The notes: a model not told the origin generated them from the letters alone. 64,000 bases of DNA from Girardinichthys multiradiatus (GCF_021462225.1 NC_061804.1:3258501-3322500); one strand, 5' to 3'; positions 10,601 through 21,530 are shown, counted from the stretch's first letter. Translations and numbers: made by a program.

Positions 10601-13173
10601 CTCTTGCAGACTCCAACAGGTTTTCTTCCAGAATGGTTCTGTATTTGGCCCCATCCAACTTCCCGTCAATTTTGACCATCTTCCCTGTCCCTGCTGACTA
10701 AAAGCAGGCCCAAACCATGATGCTGCCACCACCATGTTTAACAGTGGGGATGGTGTGTTCAGGGTGATGAGCTGTGTTGCTTTATGCCAAACATATCATT
10801 TTGCATTGTGACCAAACAGTTTGATTTTGTTTTCATCTGACCAGAGCACCTTCTTCCACATGTTTGGTGTGTCTCCCAGGTGGCTTGTGGCAAACTTTAA
10901 ACAAGACTTTTTATGGATATCTTTGAGAAATGGCTTTCTTCTTGCCACTCTTCCATAAAGGCCAGATTTGTGCAGTGTACGACTGATTGTTGTCCTATGG
11001 ACAGACTCTCCCACCTCAGTTGTAGATCTCTGCAGTTCATCCAGAGTGATCATGGGCCTCATGGCTGCATCTCTGATCAGTCTTCTTCTTGTTCGAGATG
11101 AAAGTTTAGAGGGACGGCCGGGTCTTGGTAGATTTGCAGTGGTCTGATACTCCTTCCATTTCAATATGATTTCTTGCACAGTGCTCCTTGGGATGTTTAA
11201 AGCTTGGGAAATCTTTTTGTATCCAAATCCGGCTTTAAACTTCTCCACAACAGTATCTCGGACCTGCCTGGTGTGTTCCTTGGTCTTCATGATGCTCTCT
11301 GTGCTTTGAACAGAACCCTGAGACTATCACAGAGCAGGTGCATTTATACGGAGACTTGATTACACACAGGTGGATTCTATTTATCATCATCAGTCATTTG
11401 GGACAACATTGGATCATTCAGAGATCCTCACTGAACTTCTGGAGTGAGTTTGCTGCACTGAAAGTAAAGGGGCTGAATAATATTGCACGCCCCACTTTTC
11501 AGTTTTTTATTTGTTAAAAAAGTTTGATACATCCAATAAATTTCATTCCACTTCACAATTGTGTCCCACTTGTTGATTCTTCACAAAAAAATAGAATTTT
11601 ATATCTTTATGTTTGAAGCCTGAAATGTGGCAAGAGGTTGAAAGGTTCAAGGGGGCCGAATACTTTTGCAAGGCACTGTATCTGGATATTTAGATACTTA
11701 ATTTTTACCATTGTACTGAAACAATTCAAGCAATATAAATAAAAAATAAAAAATAAAGAAAATGTATTTTCCAATTTTCTGTAAAATGTAATACAAAAAT
11801 GCAGTCTAAGGAATAATTATGACACCCCCACATTTATTCCCAATGCAAATGGCTAAAATCATACAAAGCCCTATCACATTAGGTGCACATGAACAGAACA
11901 ACTGCACAAGTTTACATGAGAGATGTGCAAGGCGAAAACCTTTGTTCTGCATGAAGAACATGATGGCCAGACTGAGGTTTGCCAGAGAGAATGTAGACAA
12001 AGACCAGGACTTCTGGAATAATAGTCTTTGAACAGAAGAGTGTAAAAGTAAAATAGATGACACCAGAACAGAGGACATCATTGGAAAAAAACAAATGGAG
12101 CATTCCAGGAAAAGAACCTCGCATCAACTGTTAAGCATAGAGCTGGACTCCTCATGGTTTGGGGATGCTTTGCTGCAGAAGGCCACAGTCATCACACCAT
12201 CATTGAACCTATCATGAATACTATTGTGTATCAGAAGGTGCTTGAGAAACATATAAGACCATCTGTAAGCATGACTGGACCCTGCAACCTGGCAATGACC
12301 TAAAACATACCACTAAGGGGCATGGAAAGTCCTGAAAGCCCAGATCTTGCTGTGGTGTGACTTGAAACAAGATGTACATGTAAGAAACCCTTTAAACATC
12401 TCACAGCTGAAAATAAGGCATGGGGCAAACATTCATCCAAGATTGGCAAATGACTACAAGAAACATCTCACTGAAGTTGTTTCCACTAAAAGAATATAAG
12501 ACTAGCAGTTAGAAGATAGGCTGATAAATTTAGTTCAATGAGATTTAAAAAAAAAAGTTAGATGTTTGGTGCTTACCTGTAATTAAATCACTTTTTCTCC
12601 AGAATGAAAGATTAGGCACATAAATAAAGACTTACCAATGACATTAAATAGAAAAAGTGCAGCAGTCTGCCACGGAGCGGCCCGTTTGTGATTATTATTA
12701 TTATTAAATAGGCGTCTTTGACAGCTGAATGTAGCTTTAGAGGTATATGATGTTTCCACGTTATAATGTCTAATAAAAGAGTGATTAAGGATTCATAAAG
12801 TACGTAGTTTCATCGAGGAGGGGGAGTTTACAGTGGAGAGCTACTGGAATCTAATGTGTCATGTTAGCTGAAAGATGCTAACCAACGGTCAACAGGAAAC
12901 CGTTATAAAGGTGCAGATGGAGTCCACATATATTTTTTACCTTTTGTATGATGTGCAGTTTTTCTGTGTGCTAAACTAAACCTGATGTCCAAATGTTTTC
13001 TGTTGTTTGACTTAACTTCTGCCTTTCTCAGGCTACACTGCTAGCCTGTCTTACCTCTTCTCCTCCAGTTCTCTGCGAATTTGTTCGTCTTCTTCATTCT
13101 CATCCAGCTCATCTTCGTCCTCATCCACAGCACGGGAATAGACCGACAAAACCTCTCCGAAAAACGTGGCCAT
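4435..13173 (-). CDS. psmg1: Proteasome assembly chaperone 1 gene, exons 1-5 (3' end missing)
   Basis: PSMG1 (PAC1) pairs with PSMG2 to assemble the 20S proteasome alpha ring in the cytosol/ER; that role is family knowledge. Five minus-strand exons (13055-13173, 7527-7630, 7076-7221, 5284-5346, 4435-4633) join in phase to give 210 codons plus one base. Visible family landmarks are the start MATFFGEV, an acidic stretch (residues 17-30), CSRFILAVGHNA, SACVFYRHKDDPS, CYIAED-FQW-EK, a YKT block, then PFLRSL and LEQPNI-PAA. Human PSMG1 is 288 residues, so about 75 C-terminal residues are absent. I searched the minus strand from 4434 to 1 for the expected Q-V-x-x-I-P-A exon and did not find it; the final exons are probably left of the window. 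Intron 1 is 5.4 kb and holds SINE and Tc1 insertions. Identity is by recalled similarity to human PSMG1, not a database search. Confidence 0.9.
5284..5346 (-). CDS. psmg1: psmg1 exon 4
   Basis: A 21-codon exon between a ttttcag acceptor and a gtac donor, phase 0 on both sides. It reads VLICHVTCYIAED-LFQW-EK, closely matching human VFLCQCSCYVAED-QYQW-EK. Confidence 0.88.
5347..7075. other. psmg1 intron 3
   Basis: About 1.7 kb with a poly-T run near 5755-5771 and the GGAT/GGAA microsatellite at 6820-6871. I recognise no transposon here. Open frames at 6051-6392 and 6512-6718 have no domain or splice support. Confidence 0.5.
6820..6871 (+). repeat. (GGAT)n/(GGAA)n microsatellite
   Basis: About five ggat units followed by aagg/gagg units form a purine-rich simple repeat in psmg1 intron 3. 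Confidence 0.85.
7076..7221 (-). CDS. psmg1: psmg1 exon 3
   Basis: The acceptor ttctcag precedes 7221 and the donor gtgagt starts at 7075. The 146 bases end in phase 0. They encode a segment starting SFLSAYVLAS and ending SACVFYRHKDDPS, the counterpart of human AFCVFYHLKSNPS. Intron 2 between exons 2 and 3 is only 305 bp. Confidence 0.9.
7527..7630 (-). CDS. psmg1: psmg1 exon 2
   Basis: The acceptor ctttcatcag precedes 7630 and the donor gtaagtgag follows 7527. The 104 bases start in phase 2, completing an Arg codon, and end in phase 1. The translation contains LQCSRFILAVGHNAA, matching human YPCSKFIIAIGNNAV. Confidence 0.9.
7958..8444 (-). mobile_element. tRNA-derived SINE carrying an inverted copy of its own 3' end
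   Basis: Read on the minus strand, the SINE head is near 8332, with an A-box complementary to 8311-8322 (tggcgcagttgg) and a B-box complementary to 8268-8278 (ggttcaattcc). The body runs left to a (GACT)n tail at about 7975. To the right of the head lies a second copy of the last ~85 bases in opposite orientation (8340-8427), nearly identical to 7980-8066. The whole unit is flanked by an identical 17-bp direct repeat (7958-7974 and 8428-8444), the expected LINE-type target-site duplication. It lies in psmg1 intron 1. Confidence 0.85.
9025..9190. repeat. Terminal fragment of a Tc1-like family also seen at 55139
   Basis: Text such as ttcaagcc...ataattacagcttacagc and atgcagtctcagaaaat matches the left terminal region of the element at 55139-56615. 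Only the terminal segment is present. Confidence 0.55.
9505..9570 (+). repeat. LINE 3' tail remnant with (TCTGAA)n
   Basis: gattacactgtacaag followed by three tctgaa units resembles the 3' end and short terminal repeats of fish L2-type LINEs. The piece is very short and the call tentative. Confidence 0.3.
10072..11678 (-). mobile_element. Full-length Tc1-like transposon, DD34E, disabled
   Basis: A 1607-bp element flanked by TA on both sides (10070-10071, 11679-11680), with long inverted termini of roughly 180-200 bp starting cagagccttgcgaaagtatt at the left and the complement at the right. The transposase runs on the minus strand from 11290 to 10272. An N-terminal HTH region with a GRPSK linker leads to a WSDENKIKLFG block (first Asp), FQQDNDPKH (second Asp) and SPDLNPVENLW (Glu), with 34 residues between the last two acids. 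A TGA at 10796-10798 and at least one frameshift between 10700 and 10796 split it, so it is non-autonomous now. It is inserted in psmg1 intron 1. Confidence 0.92.
11806..12540 (+). pseudogene. Degraded Tc1-like transposase relic
   Basis: Recognisable pieces in order are RCARRKPLFCMKNMMARLRFA at 11923-11985, WNNSLF at about 12015, a KHRAGLLMVWGCFAAEG-like block at 12130-12185, and an IIEPIMNTIVYQKVLEKH segment at 12203-12255. Frameshifts and stops are frequent and the terminal repeats are not evident. The family differs from the element at 10072. Confidence 0.75.
12688..12705 (+). repeat. (ATT)n microsatellite
   Basis: Short run of att units just upstream, on the plus strand, of psmg1 exon 1. 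Confidence 0.7.
13055..13173 (-). CDS. psmg1: psmg1 exon 1 (start codon)
   Basis: Coding starts at the ATG complementary to 13171-13173, giving MATFFGEVLSVYSRA followed by an Asp/Glu run. It ends GAG|gtaag with the donor at 13054-13053. The 119 coding bases leave phase 2. The start is supported by the match to the human N-terminus MAATFFGEVV and by the housekeeping-type promoter motif just upstream. Confidence 0.92.
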
Positions 13174-13228
13174 AATCCTGGTGTCTCAGTGCAAAGCGAA
13201 AGTTTAGCTTGGACAGGAAGAATCACAA

Positions 13229-13242
13229 ACTTCCGCCGGAAG
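13229..13242. promoter_or_regulatory. Back-to-back ETS-type motifs upstream of psmg1
   Basis: The plus strand reads acttccgccggaag, a near-palindrome holding a GGAAG core on each strand, 56-69 bases upstream of the psmg1 ATG. Such ETS/NRF-2 sites are common in TATA-less housekeeping promoters. I see no TATA box here. Use in this gene is inferred. Confidence 0.4.
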
Positions 13243-13813
13243 AAACGACGCCCTCTCAAAATAAAGCCCTCGAAACTAACTATTCGGCACTACAAAATAA
13301 AAGCTCCCGTTATTCTGTCTCATGTTTCGTTTTATTTAGTTTGGAAGCATAGACTCAAATCTCGTAAGGAAGAAATAAAAAAATGTGAGGTTGGCTCATT
13401 GTTTTGGCTCACTGACCAGGCTTATTGCAAGCACAGCAGCAGCACTTTTACTAACAGATATTTTGCAGTATGTTTGCCAAAGAGCTGTTAGTGAAATATT
13501 AATTTGAAACAGCATGTAACTATCTTTCACACCAGGATTATGCATGTAGGCCTGTAAATCAACACAGGCATTAATTTTAATTTACATGAAAACCTGTAAA
13601 AACTAGTGACCCCGATCGTCAGTTGAGTATACAAGCATTACTTGTTAGTCAGTTAAATGAGGGTAAAACACAAATAGCATCAGCTACCAATACATTGTTT
13701 TCATTTATCTGTATATTATGTATGTTTTTGCCTGGATAATAATGGCATAAACGTTCTAAGATGATATAATTTTTGTTCTTTACTATGATTTCCAAAGAGA
13801 ACCTCAGAACAAA

Positions 13814-14060
13814 TGTGTCATGATCCAAAGTTGTTTGGGTTTTGGTTTTCTTATGTGTTTTCCATATTTCTTTTTTGTTTAATATTTTCTAAAAGGTTTT
13901 GATTCTCTGCATTAATTGTGTCCGGATTTTGCTATATTAGTTAATTTCTTTGTGTTTATTTCTTAGTTTATTCTTGCGTTCTGTTCTTTGTACATTTGTA
14001 CATCTGCTTTTTATGCTCATACTCACTATCTTTGTCAGGTATTAAACTTTGTTTAATGAT
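13814..14060 (+). repeat. LTR-like repeat, partial
   Basis: Starts tgtgtcatgatcc and continues with gtttgggttttggttttctt, the same opening as the dispersed repeats at 20081-20568 (reverse), 22172-22574 and 32055-32626 (reverse). The right end is degraded. Confidence 0.5.
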
Positions 14061-14224
14061 CATAAACACAGAAGGGTGTCAAAAAACAAACAGAAGAAAT
14101 CTGTGAGTAAAAATAGTTAAATATGTAGTCATTAAATAGTCATTATCTTTCTACCTTACAACCATGCACTTTTCATGCATCTTTTTTTCTTCCATGCAAC
14201 CATGCATCTTTTTGTCTGTCACAT

Positions 14225-14322
14225 GAGATCCCAATAAAACACATGGCAGTTGTTTTGGTTGTATAGTTGACAAATGGTGAAAATGTTCAAGGTCTAGAAA
14301 TACAGTTGCGAAGCACTGTAAC
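14225..14322 (+). repeat. Tc1-type right-end fragment
   Basis: The text gaaaatgttcaaggtc...cagttgcgaagcactgta resembles the terminal ~90 bp of Tc1 elements, ending in the cactgTA typical of these families. Confidence 0.5.
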
Positions 14323-15750
14323 TTGATATTTTTTGCACACAGAGCAATGCCGCACCATCACTCCTGTCAATCGCCGAAGCAATCAACTGGATTTATGCCT
14401 GAGTTGTTTATTCAAAATCACTGAATGATTTAAAGCTGTAGCTCCTCCATAAGTGTCGTTATACAAACCACACTGTCCTGAATATGACGAGTAGCTGCAG
14501 CAGACTGCCTGATATGCAATTTTCAGACACCCTTTTTTTTTACCAATCAGATGTAAACCTAACAGGCGACATGACTGCGCCTGGTTCTTTCTGGTGATGT
14601 ATATTTAACATCAGAAGGAAGAGAAAAAAGGAGAAAAGCAAAAGGATGCTGGCAGATCATCTTCAGCACGGCTGACTGAAGACATCAGCCAAGTCATGCT
14701 GGGGTAAATTGGCCTGGAGTTGAGTGCAGAAAATCCATCTCTTCTATTGTGTTGTATAATTCATTTTCCTGTAAGCGGTGCCCTGGGAGATGAGGAGAAA
14801 AACAGAAATACGATGATATCAGCACAGTCATAAAAATTCTTTATTGTCACCAGAAAATGCCCAGTCTTGGAAAGACAAATAGGAGACCAGGGCAAAGCTA
14901 GGAGGAGAATGGAAAGTTAGACCTATTACCGGAATTGTGCAATAATGTATCAGGAGGCCATAAAGTAACTGCAGGAAGGTTTTCCTGTCACAAAATGGAG
15001 CAACATTCTAGAGGGAAGCTTCAAGCTGCTGTTAATATAATTGATGGTTGGAGAGAGGACGAGAGGGAGGAATGTTCTGCAGCTTAACAGACCCAGACCC
15101 CTCCGGGGCTCGAGACAAGAAGGGAGGAATGTCAAAACAGGACAAACATGGTTGTCACCGGTTTACTGGCCATTAAAACAGGGAATCAAGGACAATCTGC
15201 CAGAGGACAAAAACAGGCCTGTTTGTCCTCACCTTATCCCAGCAGCAGGCAGGGCAAAGAGAGCTAATGGTGCCTTGTTCCTATTTCTGTCACAATCCAT
15301 GGTTAAGAAGGAGACAAACCTAGACAAAAGAATAAGAATTAAACTTGTTATAAAAACCAGAATATTTTGTTTTTACTAAGAAAAAGAAGCCATTTACGCA
15401 GGAAATGGTGGAGCAGAAAAAGTTGACAAAAAGGAGGTCAGGAATTCCACAAAAAAAACTGTATAAGGATCTGGCCTTAAACAAAAAGGACCTGGGGAGC
15501 TTATATTCAACTTCATAGTATTTTATTTGGATTTTATGTGCTAAAAATAGTGAATGAAGAGTAAGGAAAATGACACATGGTTTTTAAAGCTTATCAGCAC
15601 CCTTTATTCTGATTCCCGTTAATTATCCAGTGCAACTGCTTCCAGAAGTCACATAATCATTAAACGGAGTCCAACTGCATGTAAACTAATCTGAGTATAA
15701 TCCAGCTATTCCACGAAGGCCTCTGAGGTTTATTAGAGAACATTAGAAAG
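14323..15750. other. No recognisable feature
   Basis: Intergenic sequence without a domain, exon or familiar repeat. The open frame at 15041-15379 encodes low-complexity basic sequence and looks spurious. Confidence 0.35.
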
Positions 15751-15754
15751 CAAA

Positions 15755-16160
15755 CAGCATCATGAAGACCAAGGAACAGATCAGAGGTCAGAGAGAAAGT
15801 TCTGGAGAAGTTTAATATAGTTATAATGTTTAATGCTGAAAGAAGAAAGCGAATGGAACAGCTGCAAACCTACCAAGACATTGCTGTCCATTTAAACTGA
15901 AAGGAAAGCATTAGTTAGAGAAGAAGCAAAGATACCCGTAGTAGCACTGGAGGAGCTACAGAGATCCACAGATCAGGTGGGAGAATCAGCTGAGAAGGAT
16001 GGAGAGAAATACAAGGCAATTCTGGGAAAAGAAACCTGCGAGAGGCTGATGAAAACTTAAGACTGACCCAGTGGTTCACCTTCCAGCATAACAATTACCC
16101 AAAAAAAACTTGCAGCAGTGATTGCAGAGAAAGTTGGTTCTACAAAGCACTGACTTATGA
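15755..16160 (+). pseudogene. Tc1-like transposase relic with internal deletion
   Basis: The start reads MKTKEQIRGQRESSGE-like at 15761, resembling the N-terminus of the 10072 element. It is followed by a RSTDQVGESAEKD-like block near 15961-15990, and then jumps to the C-terminal text LAAVIAEKVGSTKH near 16110-16150. Much of the DDE domain is deleted. A Tc1-type right end occurs separately at 16640-16712 (gatacttttgcaagccactcta), so the 16200-16630 repeat probably inserted into it. Confidence 0.65.
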
Positions 16161-16204
16161 GGCCGAATACAAATACATTTTCAGGTTTTTATAGCCAAAA
16201 AATA

Positions 16205-16630
16205 TTACGTATCTTTCATAATCCAGTTTTTGTATTTTTGGTTGCTGATTATTGTCCGAAATGATGTTTTTACCAGTTGAGATTCTTGGTTCTTTCTTGT
16301 ATTCTGCTGTTTGTGTATGGGTTTAGATTCTCATTCCATTACTACATTTTGGTTTTTTGGTTTTATGTTATGTTCTTTTGTGTTCTGTTTAGTTCCCTCT
16401 GTGTTTATTTCGGTTCATCAGTCACCTTACCCCAGTTTCCGCGCTCAGGTTATTACCCAGCTGCACTGAATTCTCCTGACTAGTCACTAGTGGTTCTTGT
16501 GCCACTCATCCACCTTCACAGTAGTTAAAAACCAGTAAATTTCACAACCTCCACACCAGATTCTTGGGTTCTCCATTTCACTGCCATGCTGGTTCCTCCA
16601 TTAATGACTCTTTGTTGTTCCTTCCATGAA
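16205..16630 (+). repeat. LTR-like repeat copy inside a Tc1 relic
   Basis: Has the T-rich opening and later composition of the window's LTR-like family (gattcttggttctttcttg, gttctgtttagttccctctg). It is placed between the body and the right end of the Tc1 relic. Confidence 0.4.
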
Positions 16631-16769
16631 ATGCAATGGAGTTTAGGGTTGTACCAGGCTAAAAAGTGAAAATAATTCAATGGTTATAGATACTTTTGCA
16701 AGCCACTCTATAGGTCTTACCAAACAAGCCTGACCAGCTACAGCTGATATCAGGGTGAAAGTAGGAAAG

Positions 16770-17060
16770 ACCGCTATGGGTCTTGGATTTCATGTTTAGG
16801 TTTTTGTTTTGTTTTGTTGTCATGTTCTGTTGCTTCTGATTTAGTGTTCATGGTTCTGCTTTTTGGCCTTTTACCCTCCTCACACAGCCTAATCAGCATA
16901 GTTGCCTTAAATATTGTCCCCTTCTGGTTCAGTTTATGTTCAGACTAGCTTTGTTCATTCTGTAATGTGCAGCAGCCTTAGTTCTGCCAATAAAGATTCT
17001 TCAAGTCATAATTTTCTGCCTCTCTCCTGCCTCTGAGTCTTTTACCTGATTATCAACAGA
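16770..17060 (+). repeat. LTR-like repeat copy, divergent
   Basis: gggtcttggatttcatgtttagg and a following Tc-rich stretch resemble the 5' half of the 22172-22574 repeat. It ends with aataaagattcttcaagtc, compatible with a polyadenylation signal. Confidence 0.4.
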
Positions 17061-17980
17061 GATAACAAGATTTTCCAGAGGTACAGGTTTTCCAAATGAT
17101 GTTAAATTGTTGCATTGTACGACCCAGCATAAAAGCATCTAGAGACGAAGAACAAATTCAGGGCTTTTCCAGAGAGAGAAACTTTTTCTATATATCACAA
17201 AAAGGCAAGACAGGGAAAACCAGCCAATGTGACTATAAATCTTTTAAAAAGTCATTTGTCATCATAATTAATCATGTAGGGGCAATAGATATTTTGACAA
17301 AAAACTGTAGGAGAAAAGTAAATAATGGGGAAAGAATGTCTTTGTAATGGTTTATCATTGACCTCTGTGAAATGTAGAAGATTATTCATGCATGCGCCAT
17401 AATAAATGTTTAATCAATAAGGCGTTACAAATTTCAGCCCTATTCTTGGTCCTTGTAAAACTTGAAATGTTATCTTTAAAGTTGCTGGTTTTCTTGAAAA
17501 ACCTAGATCAATTTGGTTAGCAGTACTGAAAAAAATGACATTAATGAGAATTACACTTATTCACAAACAAAGGGAACCACCAAATGTGGCACCCAAAGGA
17601 ATAGCCTGACTTGGATATATTTTGGTAAAAACTCAGATCAGCAATGGGTATTTAAATTATTTGATTTGCAGGGAGCTGACATGTCTAGAGAGGGCACCAG
17701 CATCCATAAAAGTGGAGACATCATGAGTCAGGTGATTAGCTACTGGCAGTTGCAGGAGCATCTCAATGTCTAAGCAGTCAGTCAAGGTCACCAGACAGTG
17801 AAGTCCTCATAGCGAGTTTGAACAGAGTCAGGTATTGAGGTTAAATGTTACTGGGTGGTTGTTTCCTGAAGGTAGGTTAGTAAAAAAACACCATCACTTC
17901 AAGCGTGGTCTCACCTCATATCCCCTCAGAAGCAGTTCTAGATATGCTTCTGAGGGGGATACGAGCAAATCTTGCAAATC
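17061..17980. other. No recognisable gene; contains a hairpin
   Basis: Apart from the inverted repeat at 17915-17965 I see nothing. Open frames at 17096-17347 and 17513-17773 lack domains and splice context. Confidence 0.35.
17915..17965. repeat. Imperfect 20-bp inverted repeat
   Basis: Arms 17915-17934 and 17945-17965 are complementary except for one mismatch and one extra base. They enclose a 10-base spacer. Confidence 0.7.
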
Positions 17981-17984
17981 AAAT

Positions 17985-18215
17985 AATTTATGTTTCCACA
18001 ATTGAAGATTCTATTCTATTCTTAAATGTCTCGTTTTCATTAGCTGTAAGAGAAAAATCATCATAAATATCAGAAATACAGGCTTTAAAACATCAGTCTG
18101 TGTGTAAATAATCAATATAATGTGTTTTACTTGGTGAATTAAGTTACTAAAATAAATTAACTTCTCAATAATATTCTAATTTATCAAATTTGACTGTATT
18201 GTGCAGCTCTACTTT
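17985..18215 (+). repeat. Right-terminal fragment of a Tc1-like family
   Basis: ttttcattagctgtaagaga, aaatcatcataaat, and a terminal taatattctaatttatc match the right terminal region of the family represented at 55139-56615. Confidence 0.5.
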
Positions 18216-18960
18216 TGATGATTTGGATGCTTTGTATTTGCATGTTTTTGATTGTCTTATTTGTACAAAATCTCTGGCATTCTGTTGGTAGATGACTCGC
18301 ATAAGCTCTTTGGATCACTATTTTCTTTTATAAATAAAATAATTGCTGAACGGTCTCATTTTTTAAAAAGTACCTTATGAAACCAAATAGGTTGAAAGGG
18401 CTGACATGAAAGAAATCTGCAAAAAGATAATTGAGCAAGGTGCCAAAGTAGCTATATTAAAATATAATAATATATGAACATATAAAGTTATGATCCCTTA
18501 GAGATATAAGGAGTTAGGGGCAGTGAGACGGGGATTTTAAAGTGTTACTTTAAAATCTGTACAATAACTGTATCAGTAATATTCTTTATAAAATGCATTG
18601 AAAATTATTAATGGATGCATTAAATTTGTAAGATCTATCACAGCTACTAATGAAAACTTAGATTCAAGGAGACAAATCAGTGAAATGCAGCTTTTAATTG
18701 AGCTTTAATAATAATAAAATTGTAAATGATCTTTCTAGGGTTGAGCATCCTCTCATTTCAGGGTCTCTTGTACATCAAAAGAAAAACAAATCCTTTAATA
18801 CTTGTGTATCTGCCCAGGAAGGTAGATCACTAGTCCAGATCTCTTTTCAAGATTCTGTTTAATCATGAAATGAGGAATAACACCAATCAGCCACAGGAAT
18901 AATGGGTTAGGTGAACTAATAGCCACTACATAAAAACCAAGAATTAAATATGAGTTTCTA
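18216..18960. other. No recognisable feature
   Basis: AT-rich intergenic sequence; nothing seen. Confidence 0.35.
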
Positions 18961-18964
18961 TTCA

Positions 18965-19420
18965 AGTTGGTAACATTTTACAGTGCCAATTCACAACAAA
19001 TATCATCTTAAGGCATTTCACAGGACAAGCAGGTACAACCCATATACAGTTATGTAGAATCCATCTTATGACAACACAATCCAAATTATATTTTCAGGAT
19101 CTTCAAATTCAGTTCTAATTATGAGACAGTACAGTCAATTTCAGAGGATGGTTCAGTACCAGTTGGTACAAAGTTATCTATCTAAGGAAGCACAGCCAAT
19201 ACCATCAAGACTTTGCGGCAATCCCTCCTCCGGAGCAAGCATGCAGTGACAGTGGAGAGAAATAAGTACCTTTCAAAAGGAAGAAACTTCCAGAAGACCA
19301 GACTCAGTATGAACATCCATCTCATGCAAAACAGAAGCACTGGTGCTGGAGTATTTCATATGGGAAGGTATAACAAAGAGCACACTCATAGTTAGTTAAT
19401 GACAGCAATAGCTCCTTCGG
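18965..19420 (-). repeat. Dispersed non-LTR-type 3' end repeat, reverse orientation
   Basis: The reverse complement matches the plus copy at 37490-37912. Shared blocks are the text around 19210-19290 (tctccactgtc, gagtatgaac-like segments) and the agtgccaattcacaac end at 18975. Confidence 0.5.
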
Positions 19421-20080
19421 TGGCTTTATCCAGGTTAGAGAAACAGCTAAACACAGAAGTACTAGGCCGGGGATATAGTACCAGAGGTCAACTAAAACTG
19501 GTACTAGTAACCAGGACAGAAAAATTTAGACAGAATAAAAAAATTCTGTTGACATTGAAACAAATTTTGCCTGATTTGCAAAAGACTGTGCGATTGCAGG
19601 TTGATGATTTCCTGGCCCAGCTATGCAGCAACATGTCTGGGATTGGCTGGCCTCTTCTAACGCCTCTTGATGGACATCTTTCTGCAGCCTAATTGGACTG
19701 TTCATCTACCAGTTCCACCAATCACAGAAGAGAGCCTTCCATTTGAACTCAGCTCACCTGTCATGGAGGGCAGCTGTGATTTAATTTGAGCAGCTCATCT
19801 CTTTGGGGGTCTTGTGAAAGTATTTGACTTTGGCTTGTTTGTTGAAATGTTTGTTAGCTCCAACTAGTTAGTGTTGCCAGGTCTAGGTTACAACCAAGAG
19901 TTTGGTTAGAGACAAAAGCATCACTAGACCCAACAGGTAATTACCTGGTTAACAGATGTTTACTAAAACTAGCGTGTCCGAAAACCCCTTCAAAGGTAGC
20001 AATTAAAAAAGTAATGTAACTGTTTATTACAGTTCTATATCAAACAGCTAGAAATAAAATCTCACATAATGTAGGCCAAG
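19421..20080. other. No recognisable feature
   Basis: Intergenic sequence. The frame 19399-19692 has no domain. Confidence 0.3.
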
Positions 20081-20568
20081 TGTCATGTTTTGTGAAGTTG
20101 GAGCTGGACTGAATAGCAAATACATGGAAGTAGAATGGTGAGTAGAAATAGTTTAATGGTAAATACAACAGCAAACTTACAATGACGCACGAGAAGGAGC
20201 GGAGCGGGGCCGAGTCAAAGGCGAAGTATGGAAGGAGCCGGTAAAGAGTAGTAAAAACCGATGAGCTTATATACAGGAGAAGTGTAAGAAGGCAGGGCAA
20301 AACAGGTGATTGCTGAGGGAGAATGTTGGATCTAATTGACACAGGAGATGAACAGAGAGACACAGAAACACTAAAAAAAGAGGGAAAAAATAAATGTAAA
20401 CCTACAGGGACCAAACTGGAATACATGTGGATTAAGCTAAGAAACTAAGCACAAGAAATGAATAAGAGAGCATCATACAACTAATGATGAACACAAAATA
20501 AGGAACAAAATGTATGATAAGAGAAAACACAGATAAGAACCAAAGCCTAACACCCAAGGATCATGACA
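20081..20568 (-). mobile_element. Solo LTR-like element, 488 bp
   Basis: Ends are a perfect inverted pair, TGTCATG at 20081 and CATGACA at 20562-20568. Reading on the minus strand, a TATA-like tatataag lies near 20270, followed downstream by an attaaac polyadenylation-like signal, in the order expected for an LTR. No gag-pol sequence adjoins it. The flanking bases do not form a clear target duplication. Confidence 0.6.
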
Positions 20569-20589
20569 CAGAGAGCTGTCTCCAGTTAA

Positions 20590-21020
20590 AACAAAGCCAT
20601 TGAGGGAGCTACTGCAACTACTAACTTATTGTACTTTCTTCTTTTTCTCCTCCCTATTGAAAGTACTCTTTCTTGTCAAGTGCTTTTGTGTTTAGCTGAT
20701 TTTCTGTTCTAAATAAGGACATTAGCCAAGTTATTGCTAGAATTAACATTCTTTGCTCTGTTTTTCTTTCTTTCTGCTTCTGCGTCTTTAACTGTTTTTC
20801 TCCTGAGGGGTTCTGATTGACTTTGTTAACGGGAGTTGTTCCTTTTCACAGTTGCCGTGTGCCTGCTCAGGATTAGCAATTGCTGCACAGTCAGTGACTC
20901 ACTGTTTTTGATTGGTCTTCATTAGATAAACAAATGGATTTAAGGGATCAACGGAGAGGTGTTTTATTTTAATTAAAACTGAATGAGACTGTGCTGGACT
21001 GCATATATTGACTTTTGAAT
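20590..21020 (+). repeat. Divergent copy of the (GAATT)n-tailed dispersed repeat
   Basis: Shares cctattgaaagtactc, a tcctgaggggttctg region, a gcaattgctgcacagtcagtgac block and the ending seen at 37440-37860, but is substantially diverged and has lost the short-repeat tail. Confidence 0.4.
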
Positions 21021-21424
21021 CTGATTATGTAATTGGAAAACATTACATGTTAAGTAGGTTTGTGTGGAGCAGTAACTGAAAATGATGCATGAATGGAGAT
21101 CAGCAGGAGAAAATAACAACAATTTATTGTTAAATCTAAAATTTCTTTTGTCATTGGTGAAATTTGTTTACTATGTAAAGTGAAAACAGCATCTCCAGCG
21201 TCCACTAAGAACATCGTGAACTAGCGAATTGAAAATCTGTGCTCCCTGACATGGCCTGCAGAGAATCTAAACAACCTATTGTCAAAGTAATGCTACAAGA
21301 CCTCTGATTCTTATACTTTTCAAAAGGGGCTTGGAGGCTTTTCCGCACATTCATGCCTACTCAGAATAAAGCTCAAACACCCTTCCATAAGACTGCCTCG
21401 CACGTAGGAGTATTTTAAATTGTT

Positions 21425-21530
21425 CTCCTTGACTATCTGTGGACTGTAGGAGGAAAATTGCTTGGAGAAATCCCACGCAGACACACAGAGAACATGCGAA
21501 CCCCACACAGATAGGATCAGTTGCTTAGGA
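21425..21530 (-). repeat. SINE fragment
   Basis: ggactgtaggaggaaa, cccacgcag, gagaacatgcgaaccccaca match the central body of the SINE at 7958-8444 at reduced similarity. Confidence 0.5.

Noticed and set aside
10425..10701. Plus-strand frames over the Tc1 element
   Set aside because: Antisense shadows of the transposase.
20040..20426. 128-residue hydrophobic protein on the minus strand
   Set aside because: Lies inside an LTR-like repeat; similar Ser/Phe-rich frames occur in its sister copies at 32144-32410 and 38541-38813, so composition explains it.
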